Made by a program: the position numbers and the translations under genes. This document shows, piece by piece, positions 24,324 through 31,974 of a stretch of DNA of 36,403 nucleotides. Source of the DNA: Bacillota bacterium (GTDB lineage: Bacteria > Bacillota > Sulfobacillia > JAJZYS01 > JAJYTV01); the NCBI GenBank assembly GCA_021793315.1, contig JAJYSZ010000025.1:1-36403 (forward strand), written 5' to 3'. Every line of letters starts with the position of its first letter. Position 1 is the stretch's first letter. The notes under the pieces were generated by a model. It was not told the DNA's origin. It made no database searches and saw nothing but the letters and a program-made list of their open reading frames with translations.

Positions 24324-25488
24324 GCCACGCCTGCGCGAAGACCCGGTCGGGCACGAAGGCGTATCCCTCCATCAGGCGCCTTGCCGTCCTGCCGAGGGTC
24401 GCACGCAGCACCCTCGGGCCCACAGGCCCGAACTCCAGGACCGACTCCGTCTCGATCATGCCGGCCGGGTGTCCGATACGCACCGAGACGGCCCCGCGCG
24501 CCTCGGCGCGCAGGACCTCGTGGACGACCGTGCCCGGGATGTGGGCCGCGACGCCCGTGCAGGCGGTGGAGGTGCCGGCATAGGTCTTGTGCGCCACCTG
24601 CATGTACATCAGGCGCGAGACAAGGTCCACCTCGTCCGCCAGGACCTCGCCCCGGCCCAGGTAGCGGGCGTAGTCCCGCGGCGGCGAGACGACGCCGATG
24701 ATGGGCGTCGCCGGACTCTCGGCCTTGCCGCGGGAGGGAGAGGAGATCATGCCCATGCGGAAGGCCGCAGCGGAGCGGATCCGCTCGAGACGCTCGCAGA
24801 GGGCGGCGTCCCTGTCGATCGCGTCCGGCGATTCGTCCCCCCGCATACCCACATCGCTGGCCCGCACGAAGACGTGGGCGTTGCCGATGTCCACGAGGGA
24901 CGCCTCGATCTCCCCCACGCCCGCCACCGACAAGCTGTCGATCGGGCGGCCGGTGGGCAGGAGGCTGCCCGTGGCACCGCCGGCGGTCTCCCCGAGGTCT
25001 AGCTGGATGCGGGCGCCCGTGCCGGGGACGCCAGGAATGGAATAATCGCCTGTGTCGACCGGCCTGCCGTCCTTGACCGGCACCTCGATGCGGAGCAGGC
25101 GGTCGAGGTTCGTGTTGTAGGCCCGCACCACCGTGACCGGCTCCACCGCCCTGACGAGTCCCTCGTAGACAGCGTAGTGGCCCACGGCGGACGAGATGTT
25201 GCCGCACAGGCTTCTGAGGTCCACCACGGGCTCGGAGATCTCGACCTGCGCAAAGGTGTAGTCGACGTCGGCAGCGGGCGAACGCGGCGGCCCGATGATC
25301 GCCAGCTTGCTCGTCAGCGGGTCGGCGCCGCCGAGCCCGTCAATCTGCCGCCTGTCCGGCGACCCGAATAAGGCGAGGACGACCCGGTCCCTCAGGGCGG
25401 GGTCCTGCGGCAGATCGCCCTCCCGCAGGAAGAGGGCCTTGCTCGTACCGCCGCGCATGATGACGCACCGGATCGAAGGACGCTCCAT
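24316..25488 (-). CDS. PrpF-family isomerase (methylitaconate/methylaconitate isomerase-like)
   Basis: Protein of 390 aa of the PrpF/DUF453 family, with a diaminopimelate epimerase-like fold. Family motifs are CVIMRGGTSKALFL at the N-terminus, GGADPLTSKLAIIGPP with Lys61, and LRSLCGNISSAVGHYA with Cys95; MYMQVAHKTYAGTSTAC lies in the C-terminal half. The Lys/Cys pair corresponds to the active-site pair reported for Eubacterium barkeri 3-methylitaconate isomerase (from memory). Such enzymes shift a C=C bond by proton transfer between carbons. The ATG at 25488 has GGGAGGGGGAGCGAT upstream. It sits between the racemase-like gene and the OYE-type flavoprotein. PrpF, 4-oxalomesaconate tautomerase and Mii cannot be told apart without a tree. 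Confidence 0.88.
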   Translation of the reverse strand: MERPSIRCVIMRGGTSKALFLREGDLPQDPALRDRVVLALFGSPDRRQIDGLGGADPLTSKLAIIGPPRSPAADVDYTFAQVEISEPVVDLRSLCGNISSAVGHYAVYEGLVRAVEPVTVVRAYNTNLDRLLRIEVPVKDGRPVDTGDYSIPGVPGTGARIQLDLGETAGGATGSLLPTGRPIDSLSVAGVGEIEASLVDIGNAHVFVRASDVGMRGDESPDAIDRDAALCERLERIRSAAAFRMGMISSPSRGKAESPATPIIGVVSPPRDYARYLGRGEVLADEVDLVSRLMYMQVAHKTYAGTSTACTGVAAHIPGTVVHEVLRAEARGAVSVRIGHPAGMIETESVLEFGPVGPRVLRATLGRTARRLMEGYAFVPDRVFAQAWHA

Positions 25489-25545
25489 ATCGCTCCCCCT
25501 CCCAGCCAAGAACGCGGCGGAAGACTCTGTCTGCCTCCGCATGGC

Positions 25546-26337
25546 TCAGGCGTACACGTCGGGTCCGTAGAAATGGTGGATCTGTGCGAGCACATCGCCC
25601 TCGGGCTCCCTGTAGGTGAGAGCCTTGCTCGTGAAGGTGCCGATCAGCGAACGCAGCTTGACCGCCGTCTCTCCCATCTTGATCAAGCTCGGAATGCCGT
25701 CGAGGATCGGCGCGCCGTCGACCTCCCGGATGCCGAGGTGGCTGAGCAGCGCCATGAGGGTCCCGCCAGCCGGGAAGAGAACCTCCGCGCCCTGGGCGAG
25801 GCATGACCTGGCCGCCGTGCGAAACTGCCCGAGGATGGCGTTTTGGGCCTCACCCTGGACGAAGCCGGACGCAAGCGACGAGAGCTTCGTCACCTGCATC
25901 AGCTCCACGGCAGCCATCTGTTGCGAAAGCCCGTAGCGGCGGACGTTCTCGAGGATGCGCGGGGTGAACTTCGGATTGACGGTGATGATGCCGTAGCGGC
26001 GGCCCATCATGCAGGCCAGGTGGAGGTTCGTCTCGCACAGCCCGAGCACCGGGATGTGCAGGAGTTCCCGGCATTCGTCGATCCCGGGGTCGAGGATGTT
26101 GCCCAGCAGGAAGGCGTCGAAGCCTTCCTGCTCGGCCTGGATCGCGTTCTCGATCACTTCGCGGGTGTCCCGGTATTCGAGGTAGCGGTACTGGTCCGCC
26201 ACACCGCCGCCACGCTCGATGGCGTGGATCTCCACGTCCGTTCCGGGGTCTGCGGAGATGCGCACGGACGCCCGCAGCGCTTCCCCGTACTGGCCGCGCT
26301 CGCTCGCGCGCGCAAAGCTCTGATACCAAAGGCGCAC
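25546..26337 (-). CDS. Asp/Glu racemase-superfamily protein, 263-aa paralogue B
   Basis: Protein of 263 aa, near-colinear with 12556-13347: RLWYQSFARA, AIERGGGVADQYRYLEY, FLLGNILDPGIDECREL, LCETNLHLACMMGRRYG and VLFPAGGTLMALL. As in its paralogue, the catalytic cysteines of hydantoin and Asp/Glu racemases are replaced by Asn80 and a PAGG segment. GTG at 26337 is chosen because it gives exact colinearity with the paralogue and a 10-base spacing from GGAG; GTG at 26346 is too close to it. It follows the paralogous flavoprotein gene by 36 bases, repeating the flavoprotein/racemase-like association seen in the other operon. Confidence 0.85.
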   Translation of the reverse strand: MRLWYQSFARASERGQYGEALRASVRISADPGTDVEIHAIERGGGVADQYRYLEYRDTREVIENAIQAEQEGFDAFLLGNILDPGIDECRELLHIPVLGLCETNLHLACMMGRRYGIITVNPKFTPRILENVRRYGLSQQMAAVELMQVTKLSSLASGFVQGEAQNAILGQFRTAARSCLAQGAEVLFPAGGTLMALLSHLGIREVDGAPILDGIPSLIKMGETAVKLRSLIGTFTSKALTYREPEGDVLAQIHHFYGPDVYA

Positions 26338-26373
26338 ACCATTCACGCTCCTCGCAGGCAGAGGTCTCGGCCG

Positions 26374-27753
26374 TCAGGATGCCTTGCGGGCGGCCTCCTT
26401 GCCTGCGATGCGGCCAAAGATGGTGGCCTTGCCAAGCGACGTGCCCGTCATGTACGCCGCACCGTGGAAGCCGCCCATGATCTCGCCCGCCGCGAAGAGG
26501 TGCGGAATCGCCTCGCCGAACACGTCGATCACCTCGGCCTTTGGGCTGACGGTGATGCCGGCGTACGTGGCCACGATGCCCGTGGTGGAGGGGTAGGCGT
26601 AGAACGGTGGCGCATCGATCTCCACGAGGTCGCCGAAGCGGTGCGTCAGGTGCCTGCGGCCGAAGGAATCCTCGCTGCCGCTGCGCACCATCGCGTTGTA
26701 GATCTGGACGGTCTCTTCAAGCTGGCCGGCCGGAACACCGATCTTTTCCGAAAGTTCCCCCAGGGTCGGCGCCGCCACCATGAGGCCCTGGTCCAGCCGG
26801 CGGCGGAAGTCGAAGATCGTATAGCCGGGAACGGAGGCGTCCATCACCTTCTGGTCGAGGATTTGGAAGGTAAGCGCGTCCTCCTGCAGCAGACAGGCGT
26901 CGCCGAGGAGCTTGTAGTCGAGAGACTCGTCGACGAACCGGCGGCCAGCCTTGTTGACGGCGATCGCTCCCTTGTAGACCGCCTCGAGGCCGAGGTGCTG
27001 TCCGACCTTGGTCTCCGGGTAGTTGCCGAACGTTCCCTTGACGTACGGCATGTCCCGCAGGCCGGCGCCGAGCTTCCACGCCATCTTGAGGCCGTCGCCG
27101 ACGTTGCCGAGCGCGCCGAGCAGCAGGGCCTTCTCCTTGCCCGGCGCGAATGCGGCGATCATCTCCTTGTTCTGGCCGAAGCCGCCGCTTGTCAGGACCA
27201 CGCCGCGCTCGGCGCGCAGGAGGTACTCTGTCGTCCCCTGGCGGGCCATGAGGCCGGTCACCCGCTTCGTGTCAGGGTCCTGCACGAGCCGCTCGGCGGC
27301 GCAGCCTGTCACGATGTGGATGTTGGCAAGGCTTTGCGCCGTCTTGTGCAGGAGATCCACCACCATGCGCGGGTTGGCAAGGTGCGAGCGCGGCACCGAC
27401 TGCCCGGAAGCCGCCTGCACCGACATGAACTCGACCCCGTGCTCCCGCAGCCAGTAGTAGGCTCCAAGCTGGCTGTGGGCGTACTGGCCGACCAGCTGCG
27501 GGTCGTTCTTGCCCTGGCCGACCTCAAGCAGATCTTGGGAGAGCAGGCTCTCGGAGTCTTCGATTCCGCGCTCCTTCTGCATGTCGGTCCCGGCAAAGGC
27601 GAAGGAACCGCCCGCCAGCACGCTGCTGCCACCCACCTCTGGCTGCTTCTCGATCAGCAGGACATCCGCTCCGTCCTCCGCCGCCGACAACGCGGCGGCG
27701 TGTCCCGCCAAGCCTCCGCCGACGACCAGGACGTCGCACCCGATCTGCTCCAT
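26374..27753 (-). CDS. FAD-dependent oxidoreductase, fumarate reductase flavoprotein-like (459-aa paralogue B)
   Basis: Soluble flavoprotein of 459 aa and the first gene of the second operon. The FAD motif is DVLVVGGGLAGHAAAL, followed by EVGGSSVLAGGSFAFAGTD, GVVLTSGGFGQNKEMIAAFA and AIPHLFAAGEIMGG. The active-site loop HGAAYMTGTSLGKATIFGR is identical to paralogue A (16684-18063) except for one residue and lacks the Arg of true fumarate reductases. Whole-length colinearity with paralogue A indicates a gene duplication. The ATG at 27753 follows AGGGGGAGACGAG. A putative GntR operator lies about 65 bases upstream. Its likely role is oxidation or reduction of a carbon-carbon bond in a carboxylic acid, perhaps with ETF as redox partner. 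Confidence 0.87.
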   Translation of the reverse strand: MEQIGCDVLVVGGGLAGHAAALSAAEDGADVLLIEKQPEVGGSSVLAGGSFAFAGTDMQKERGIEDSESLLSQDLLEVGQGKNDPQLVGQYAHSQLGAYYWLREHGVEFMSVQAASGQSVPRSHLANPRMVVDLLHKTAQSLANIHIVTGCAAERLVQDPDTKRVTGLMARQGTTEYLLRAERGVVLTSGGFGQNKEMIAAFAPGKEKALLLGALGNVGDGLKMAWKLGAGLRDMPYVKGTFGNYPETKVGQHLGLEAVYKGAIAVNKAGRRFVDESLDYKLLGDACLLQEDALTFQILDQKVMDASVPGYTIFDFRRRLDQGLMVAAPTLGELSEKIGVPAGQLEETVQIYNAMVRSGSEDSFGRRHLTHRFGDLVEIDAPPFYAYPSTTGIVATYAGITVSPKAEVIDVFGEAIPHLFAAGEIMGGFHGAAYMTGTSLGKATIFGRIAGKEAARKAS

Positions 27754-27805
27754 CTCGTCTCCCCCTAAGTCCCATCGAAGACGTATCCTCTAGGCGGACC
27801 TGCAT

Positions 27806-27825
27806 TTCTGCATTCCTGTATACAG
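27806..27825 (-). promoter_or_regulatory. Putative GntR operator ahead of the 27753-20108 operon
   Basis: TTCTGCATTCCTGTATACAG (plus strand) contains the perfect 10-bp palindrome CTGTATACAG and matches 19898-19917 in 18 of 20 positions. It lies in the 181-base gap between the SpoVK-like stop and the flavoprotein start, about 55-70 bases upstream of the start codon, where a promoter is expected. No clear -35/-10 pair was recognised. Confidence 0.58.
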
Positions 27826-27934
27826 TTCCTGCGTCGGTTGGCGCGATTTCCACGGCAGTGCCAGATCCGTCCTCGGACGGCGCAACGATCTGCTGCCGGC
27901 GGCGGCGGACAGTGAGCTCCGGGACAGCGCCAGG

Positions 27935-28885
27935 TCAGGCGAAGAAGGTGGCGTCCGGGGCGGTCCAGGGCGCTTCCCTTGTCACCCGCGGGAGCACCGT
28001 TTCAAGGTCGGGAAGATCCGCCGCCACGACGGACGTCAGGTCGGCACGCCGCCAGCTGCGCTGCGCATCGAGGCGAAGCGCCTGTCGGCGCAGCGCCGAC
28101 TCGACGAGATTGCGTGCCAATCGCGCATTGCCCGTGTGAACCCCGCCGCGCCGCTCTGCCTCCATGAGCAGGTCGCACATCCGCTCGCGCGCCTGGGGTT
28201 CGAAATGGCAGTCCTGCTGGGCAAGAAGCTCATCCGCGATCAGGAGGAGTTCTTCGGCGCCATAGTCCGGGAAGTCGAGCAGGATCGGCAGGCGCGAGGA
28301 GAGTCCCGGATTGCTCGCAATGAAGCGGTCCATCTCACGCGGGTAGCCGGCGAGCACCACGATGATCTCTTCGCGGCGGTCCTCGATCGACTTGACGAGC
28401 GTGTCGATCGCCTCGCGCCCGAAGTCCCGGTCGCCTCCCCTGGCGAGGGCATAGGCCTCGTCGACGAACAGGACGCCCCCCAAGGCGCGCCGGATCGCCG
28501 CCCGCGTCTTCTGTGCGGTATGGCCGATATACTCGCCGACCAGGTCGGCGCGTTCCACTTCGACGAGGTGCCCGCGCTGCAAGAGCCCGACCCCGTGCAG
28601 GATGCGGCCGACATGCCTGGCAACGGTGGTCTTGCCGGTGCCAGGATTGCCCCGGAACACCATGTGCAGGGTCTGGGGCTGCGTCCTCAGCCCGGCCGCC
28701 TTCTTGCGCGTGCTCACGCGCTGGAGTGCCAGCAGTTCCTCCACCGTCTTCTTGACCTGCTCGAGCCCGACCAGGCGCCGGAAGGCCTGCAGGGCCTGCT
28801 CTCCTTCCAGGCGGCGCAGGGCATCAGCCCCGCCCTCCTTCCGAGCCGTCGCTCGAACCACCTGGATGCTTGGCCTGCGTGGCAT
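27935..28885 (-). CDS. SpoVK-like AAA family ATPase
   Basis: AAA+ ATPase of 316 aa of the stage V sporulation protein K/CbbX type. It has LVGLEQVKKTVEELLALQ, Walker A GNPGTGKTT (79-87), the segment LVEVERADLVGEYIGHTAQK, Walker B VLFVDEAYALARGG (from about 138), and downstream GREAIDTLVKSIEDRR, VVLAGYPREMDRFIASNPGL and SRLPILLDFPDY. These runs match Bacillota SpoVK very closely. ATG at 28885 follows GGAGGGGTCTCA; GTG at 28909 is upstream. It is monocistronic and divergent from the MFS gene at 28997. SpoVK acts in spore maturation in Bacillus; a role here is inferred from family only. It is the best taxonomic hint in the window. Confidence 0.88.
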   Translation of the reverse strand: MPRRPSIQVVRATARKEGGADALRRLEGEQALQAFRRLVGLEQVKKTVEELLALQRVSTRKKAAGLRTQPQTLHMVFRGNPGTGKTTVARHVGRILHGVGLLQRGHLVEVERADLVGEYIGHTAQKTRAAIRRALGGVLFVDEAYALARGGDRDFGREAIDTLVKSIEDRREEIIVVLAGYPREMDRFIASNPGLSSRLPILLDFPDYGAEELLLIADELLAQQDCHFEPQARERMCDLLMEAERRGGVHTGNARLARNLVESALRRQALRLDAQRSWRRADLTSVVAADLPDLETVLPRVTREAPWTAPDATFFA

Positions 28886-28996
28886 TGAGACCCCTCCTGC
28901 CCCCACCACGACTTCGCCCGCCGCCTGCAGGATCCTGGCCCGTCCCGACGCAGGGAAGCCGGAGTCTCGACGCCGAATGCCTTTTGCGGTGATGTG

Positions 28997-30202
28997 ATGA
29001 CCACGGTACCGAAATCCAAGGTACCCGCGCCGCTCCTCCTGACACTGGCCACAGCCGCGCAGGTCGGCATGTCCACCATGCAGCAGGGTGTCGCCGTCCT
29101 CAGCTATGCGCTCGGCGCACCTCTGGCCCTCAGCCTGGCCCAGACAGGAACGCTCGTCAGTGCCACGTCGATCGGCGTCATGCTGGCCATGTTCTTCGGC
29201 GGCATCCTTATCGACCGCTATGGCGTCCGCCCCGTGCTTCTCTTCGCATCGCTCGTGACGGTGCTGGGCGGCGCGACCATCGCGAGCCAGACAAGCTACG
29301 TCGGGCTCGCGCTGTCGTTGACGGCGACAGGCTTTGGCCTCGGCGCTCTGCCGATCGCCGGGGCACGCGTCATCTTCGACGGCTTCGCCGGAGCCTCGCG
29401 CGGTCTTGCGATGGGAATCCGCCAGACCGGCGTACCGCTCGGCGCCGCCATCGCGGCCGCTACCCTGCCCTCGCTGGCGCAGATTTACAGTCCGCGGGCG
29501 CCTTGGCTCTGGCTGGCCCTGATCGCCGCAGCGCTGAACCTCGTGCTCGCCGCCGCCGCCCCGGCCGCACCGCGCGTCCCGCCTGCCGACCGCCCGCCGC
29601 TCGGAGGCGACCTGAGGCGCATCGCCCTGCCGGCCCTGCTCGCGTTCATGCTGGCATCCGGCCAGTACGGCCTCTTAACGTACACGGTCGTGTCGGCCCC
29701 GGGAGGCGCCTCCCCCGCGAGCGCGGGGATCCTGCTCGCCATCGCACAGCTCGGCGGCGCCGCAGGGCGCGTCGGCTTCGGCCAGCTGAGCGACCGCCTG
29801 CGGTCGCGGCCGCCTGTCGTCGCCGTCGCCGCCGGGCTGGGCGCCCTGGGCATCGCCTTGGCAACCCACCTGGGCGCCGTGCCGTTCGCGGTGCGCGGCC
29901 TGGCGTTCTTCGTGGCGGGCGCCGGCGCGATCGGCTGGAACGCCCTCGTGCTGACCTGGGGCGGTGAGCGCGTCTCGGGCGGACGTTCCGGCCAGGCGAT
30001 CGGGCTCATCGGCACCTCCGTGTTCGCGGGCTCTGCCGTCTGGCCGCCCCTGCTCGGGCTGCTGGCGCAGTCGGGAGGCTTCCCGGTGGCCTGGTACGCC
30101 CTGTCCGCCCTGATTGCCGGTGCGGCAATTCTCGCCTTTGCGGCAGGAACCTCGCGCGCTTCGCGGAACTCAAGGCTTGGCAGCCCGAACGGAGGTGCCT
30201 AG
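28997..30202 (+). CDS. MFS transporter
   Basis: Major facilitator carrier of 401 aa with about 12 membrane segments. The loop-2 motif is GGILIDRYGVRPVLL, and GIRQTGVPLGAAIAAA begins helix 5. It is related to the MFS protein at 8739-9968. ATG at 28997 directly follows a possible GTG at 28994; the ribosome binding site is weak. The stop lies one base before the dipeptidase start, so the two are an operon. The substrate is unknown; its likeness to the cluster's MFS carrier suggests an organic acid or peptide-derived compound. Confidence 0.85.
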   Translation: MTTVPKSKVPAPLLLTLATAAQVGMSTMQQGVAVLSYALGAPLALSLAQTGTLVSATSIGVMLAMFFGGILIDRYGVRPVLLFASLVTVLGGATIASQTSYVGLALSLTATGFGLGALPIAGARVIFDGFAGASRGLAMGIRQTGVPLGAAIAAATLPSLAQIYSPRAPWLWLALIAAALNLVLAAAAPAAPRVPPADRPPLGGDLRRIALPALLAFMLASGQYGLLTYTVVSAPGGASPASAGILLAIAQLGGAAGRVGFGQLSDRLRSRPPVVAVAAGLGALGIALATHLGAVPFAVRGLAFFVAGAGAIGWNALVLTWGGERVSGGRSGQAIGLIGTSVFAGSAVWPPLLGLLAQSGGFPVAWYALSALIAGAAILAFAAGTSRASRNSRLGSPNGGA

Positions 30203-30203
30203 G

Positions 30204-31535
30204 ATGGACTGGCAGATTTCCTCCGAGGAGATCCTTCGCGTCGCGCGCGCCCTGATCCGCGTCCGCTCCGTGCGCGAAAGCGCGCAGCCGGAAGCTCCTT
30301 TCGGCCTTAGCGTACGCAAGGCATTCGACGCATTCTTCGCCGAGTCCGCAAGGCTCGGCCTCACACGTCAGCATGACGACCAAGGCTACGCCGCGGAAAT
30401 CGAAATCGGTCAGGGTGACGAGATCGTCGCCGTGCTGGTGCACCTGGACGTGGTGCCGGAGGGTGACGGCTGGACCGTTCCCCCGTATGCGGGCACGATC
30501 CAGGGTGGACGCCTCTTTGGCCGCGGTGCGATCGACGACAAGGGACCCGCCGCCGCCGCGCTTGTGGCTCTCGCCGCCGTTGCGGCCAAGGGGCCGAAGC
30601 TGAGGCGCAGGGTAAGGCTGATCGCGGGCGGCGACGAGGAGAGCTTCTGGCAGTGCATGGAGCACTACCTCCAGCACCGCGAGCGACCTCAGCTTGGCTT
30701 CACGCCCGACGGAGACTTTCCGCTCGTCCATGGCGAGAAGGGCGGGCTCAGCCTCAGGCTCGAACGCGCGGCGCAAGTCCCCCAGCGCTACGCGCTCGAG
30801 GCAGGGCAACAGCCGAACGTGGTGCCGGATCACGCCAGGATCGAGCTTGCGCAGCCCCTGCCGACCGAGGCGGTACAGCAGATGGCAAAGGATCTCGGCG
30901 TGCAGGTGGTCCCGGACTCGGATGAGCCGAAGCGCGTCTTCGACGTGCTCGGCCAGGCGGCGCACGCCTCCCAGCCGGACCAGGGCGTGAACGCCATCCG
31001 CGAAGCCAAGCGGCTGTTCGGGCAGAACCTTCAGGATCCCCTGCTCGACCTTTTGGTCGCCGACGACTACGGCGAGGCGCTCGGCATCGCCTGCCAGGAC
31101 GACCAGCTCGGCCGCCTGACCGTGAACCTCGGCGTAATCCGGCATGACGCCACCGGCACCAAGGCTTGGATCGACATCCGCTACCCACTCGCCAGCAAGG
31201 CCGACGAGATCGTGCGCCGCCTGCGCCGCAAGCTTGGTGCCTTCGGCGTCGACGTGGCGGTGGAATTCCAGGCGGATCCCCACTGGGTGGCCGCCGAGGA
31301 CCCCCTCGTCCAGACCCTCCTCGGGGTCTACCGCCGTCATACCGGAGATCAGACGCCGCCCCTCGTCATCGGGGGCCTCACCTACGCCCGCACCCTCGGT
31401 CGGGCCGTGGCCTTCGGGCCGCAGTTCCCCGGACGGCAGGATGTCGCCCACCAGGCGGACGAGTCGGTGTCCGTTGCCGACCTCGAACTGGCTGCCAGAA
31501 TCTACGCGGATGCGATCGTGGCCCTGGCCACCTGA
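30204..31535 (+). CDS. Sapep/PepV-type M20 dipeptidase
   Basis: Metallopeptidase of 443 aa, M20 family, resembling Bacillota PepV and the Mn-dependent Sapep dipeptidases. Metal and catalytic residues appear in VLVHLDVVPEGDGW (His80, Asp82), RGAIDDKGP (Asp111 or Asp112), GGDEES (Glu145, Glu146) and FTPDGDFP (Asp169). A C-terminal His is available in GRQDVAHQADES. It cleaves dipeptides, often with an N-terminal D- or beta-residue in PepV. The ATG at 30204 follows GGAGGTGCCTAGG, one base after the MFS stop. A candidate hairpin terminator follows at 31560. Confidence 0.9.
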   Translation: MDWQISSEEILRVARALIRVRSVRESAQPEAPFGLSVRKAFDAFFAESARLGLTRQHDDQGYAAEIEIGQGDEIVAVLVHLDVVPEGDGWTVPPYAGTIQGGRLFGRGAIDDKGPAAAALVALAAVAAKGPKLRRRVRLIAGGDEESFWQCMEHYLQHRERPQLGFTPDGDFPLVHGEKGGLSLRLERAAQVPQRYALEAGQQPNVVPDHARIELAQPLPTEAVQQMAKDLGVQVVPDSDEPKRVFDVLGQAAHASQPDQGVNAIREAKRLFGQNLQDPLLDLLVADDYGEALGIACQDDQLGRLTVNLGVIRHDATGTKAWIDIRYPLASKADEIVRRLRRKLGAFGVDVAVEFQADPHWVAAEDPLVQTLLGVYRRHTGDQTPPLVIGGLTYARTLGRAVAFGPQFPGRQDVAHQADESVSVADLELAARIYADAIVALAT

Positions 31536-31559
31536 GCCCACGCAAATCGAGTAGGCTGG

Positions 31560-31580
31560 CGCCGGGTGATCTACCCGGCG
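31560..31580 (+). terminator. Candidate terminator hairpin after the dipeptidase gene
   Basis: CGCCGGGT and ACCCGGCG form an 8-bp stem with loop GATCT, 25 bases beyond the dipeptidase stop. The following bases (TCAGTCCTCTC) are pyrimidine-rich but not a true T-run, so termination efficiency is uncertain. Confidence 0.45.
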
Positions 31581-31944
31581 TCAGTCCTCTCACAGACCCG
31601 GAGATACTGCTCCAACAGTGAAACCGGCAGGGCGTCCAGATCCGGGAGCCCCGTTAGTGGCCGGTTGGGCAGAGTTCCGTCACCGTCGCATCGAGTGGCA
31701 AGCCCAACCGCCCTAGCCGTAGCGCAGGCGATCGCAACTCCCCGCCAGCGACCCGGCGTTCCTCTACAACCGGTTGGTACGGCAGCTTCAGCCGAAGGTC
31801 AGTCCGCACGCGCTTGTTGATTTCAGAGAGAAGCGCTTCGCCCACAGTTTCGCTTGGCTATCGTCTTGGCAAGTACGAGAACCGGTGCCGATACCTTCTT
31901 TGATTCGAATTCCCAGATTACTCTGGGGATGGAGGGAAGGTAAC
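31581..31944. other. Unassigned intergenic stretch
   Basis: About 360 bases without a supportable gene. Short open frames exist on both strands, but none has a ribosome binding site together with a recognisable motif. The last 25 bases contain the ribosome binding site (GGAGGGAAGGTAAC) of the interrupted membrane-protein gene that starts at 31945. Confidence 0.4.
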
Positions 31945-31966
31945 ATGAAAAGAACGATCATTCACT

Positions 31967-31974
31967 ATTATTAT
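31967..31974. repeat. Left target-site duplication ATTATTAT
   Basis: ATTATTAT directly abuts the left inverted repeat and is repeated exactly at 34271-34278. An 8-base duplication is the size generated by ISL3-family transposition. Confidence 0.8.

Noticed and set aside
31581-31944. Possible remnant coding frames on either strand
   Set aside because: No motif, start signal or family likeness could be supported.
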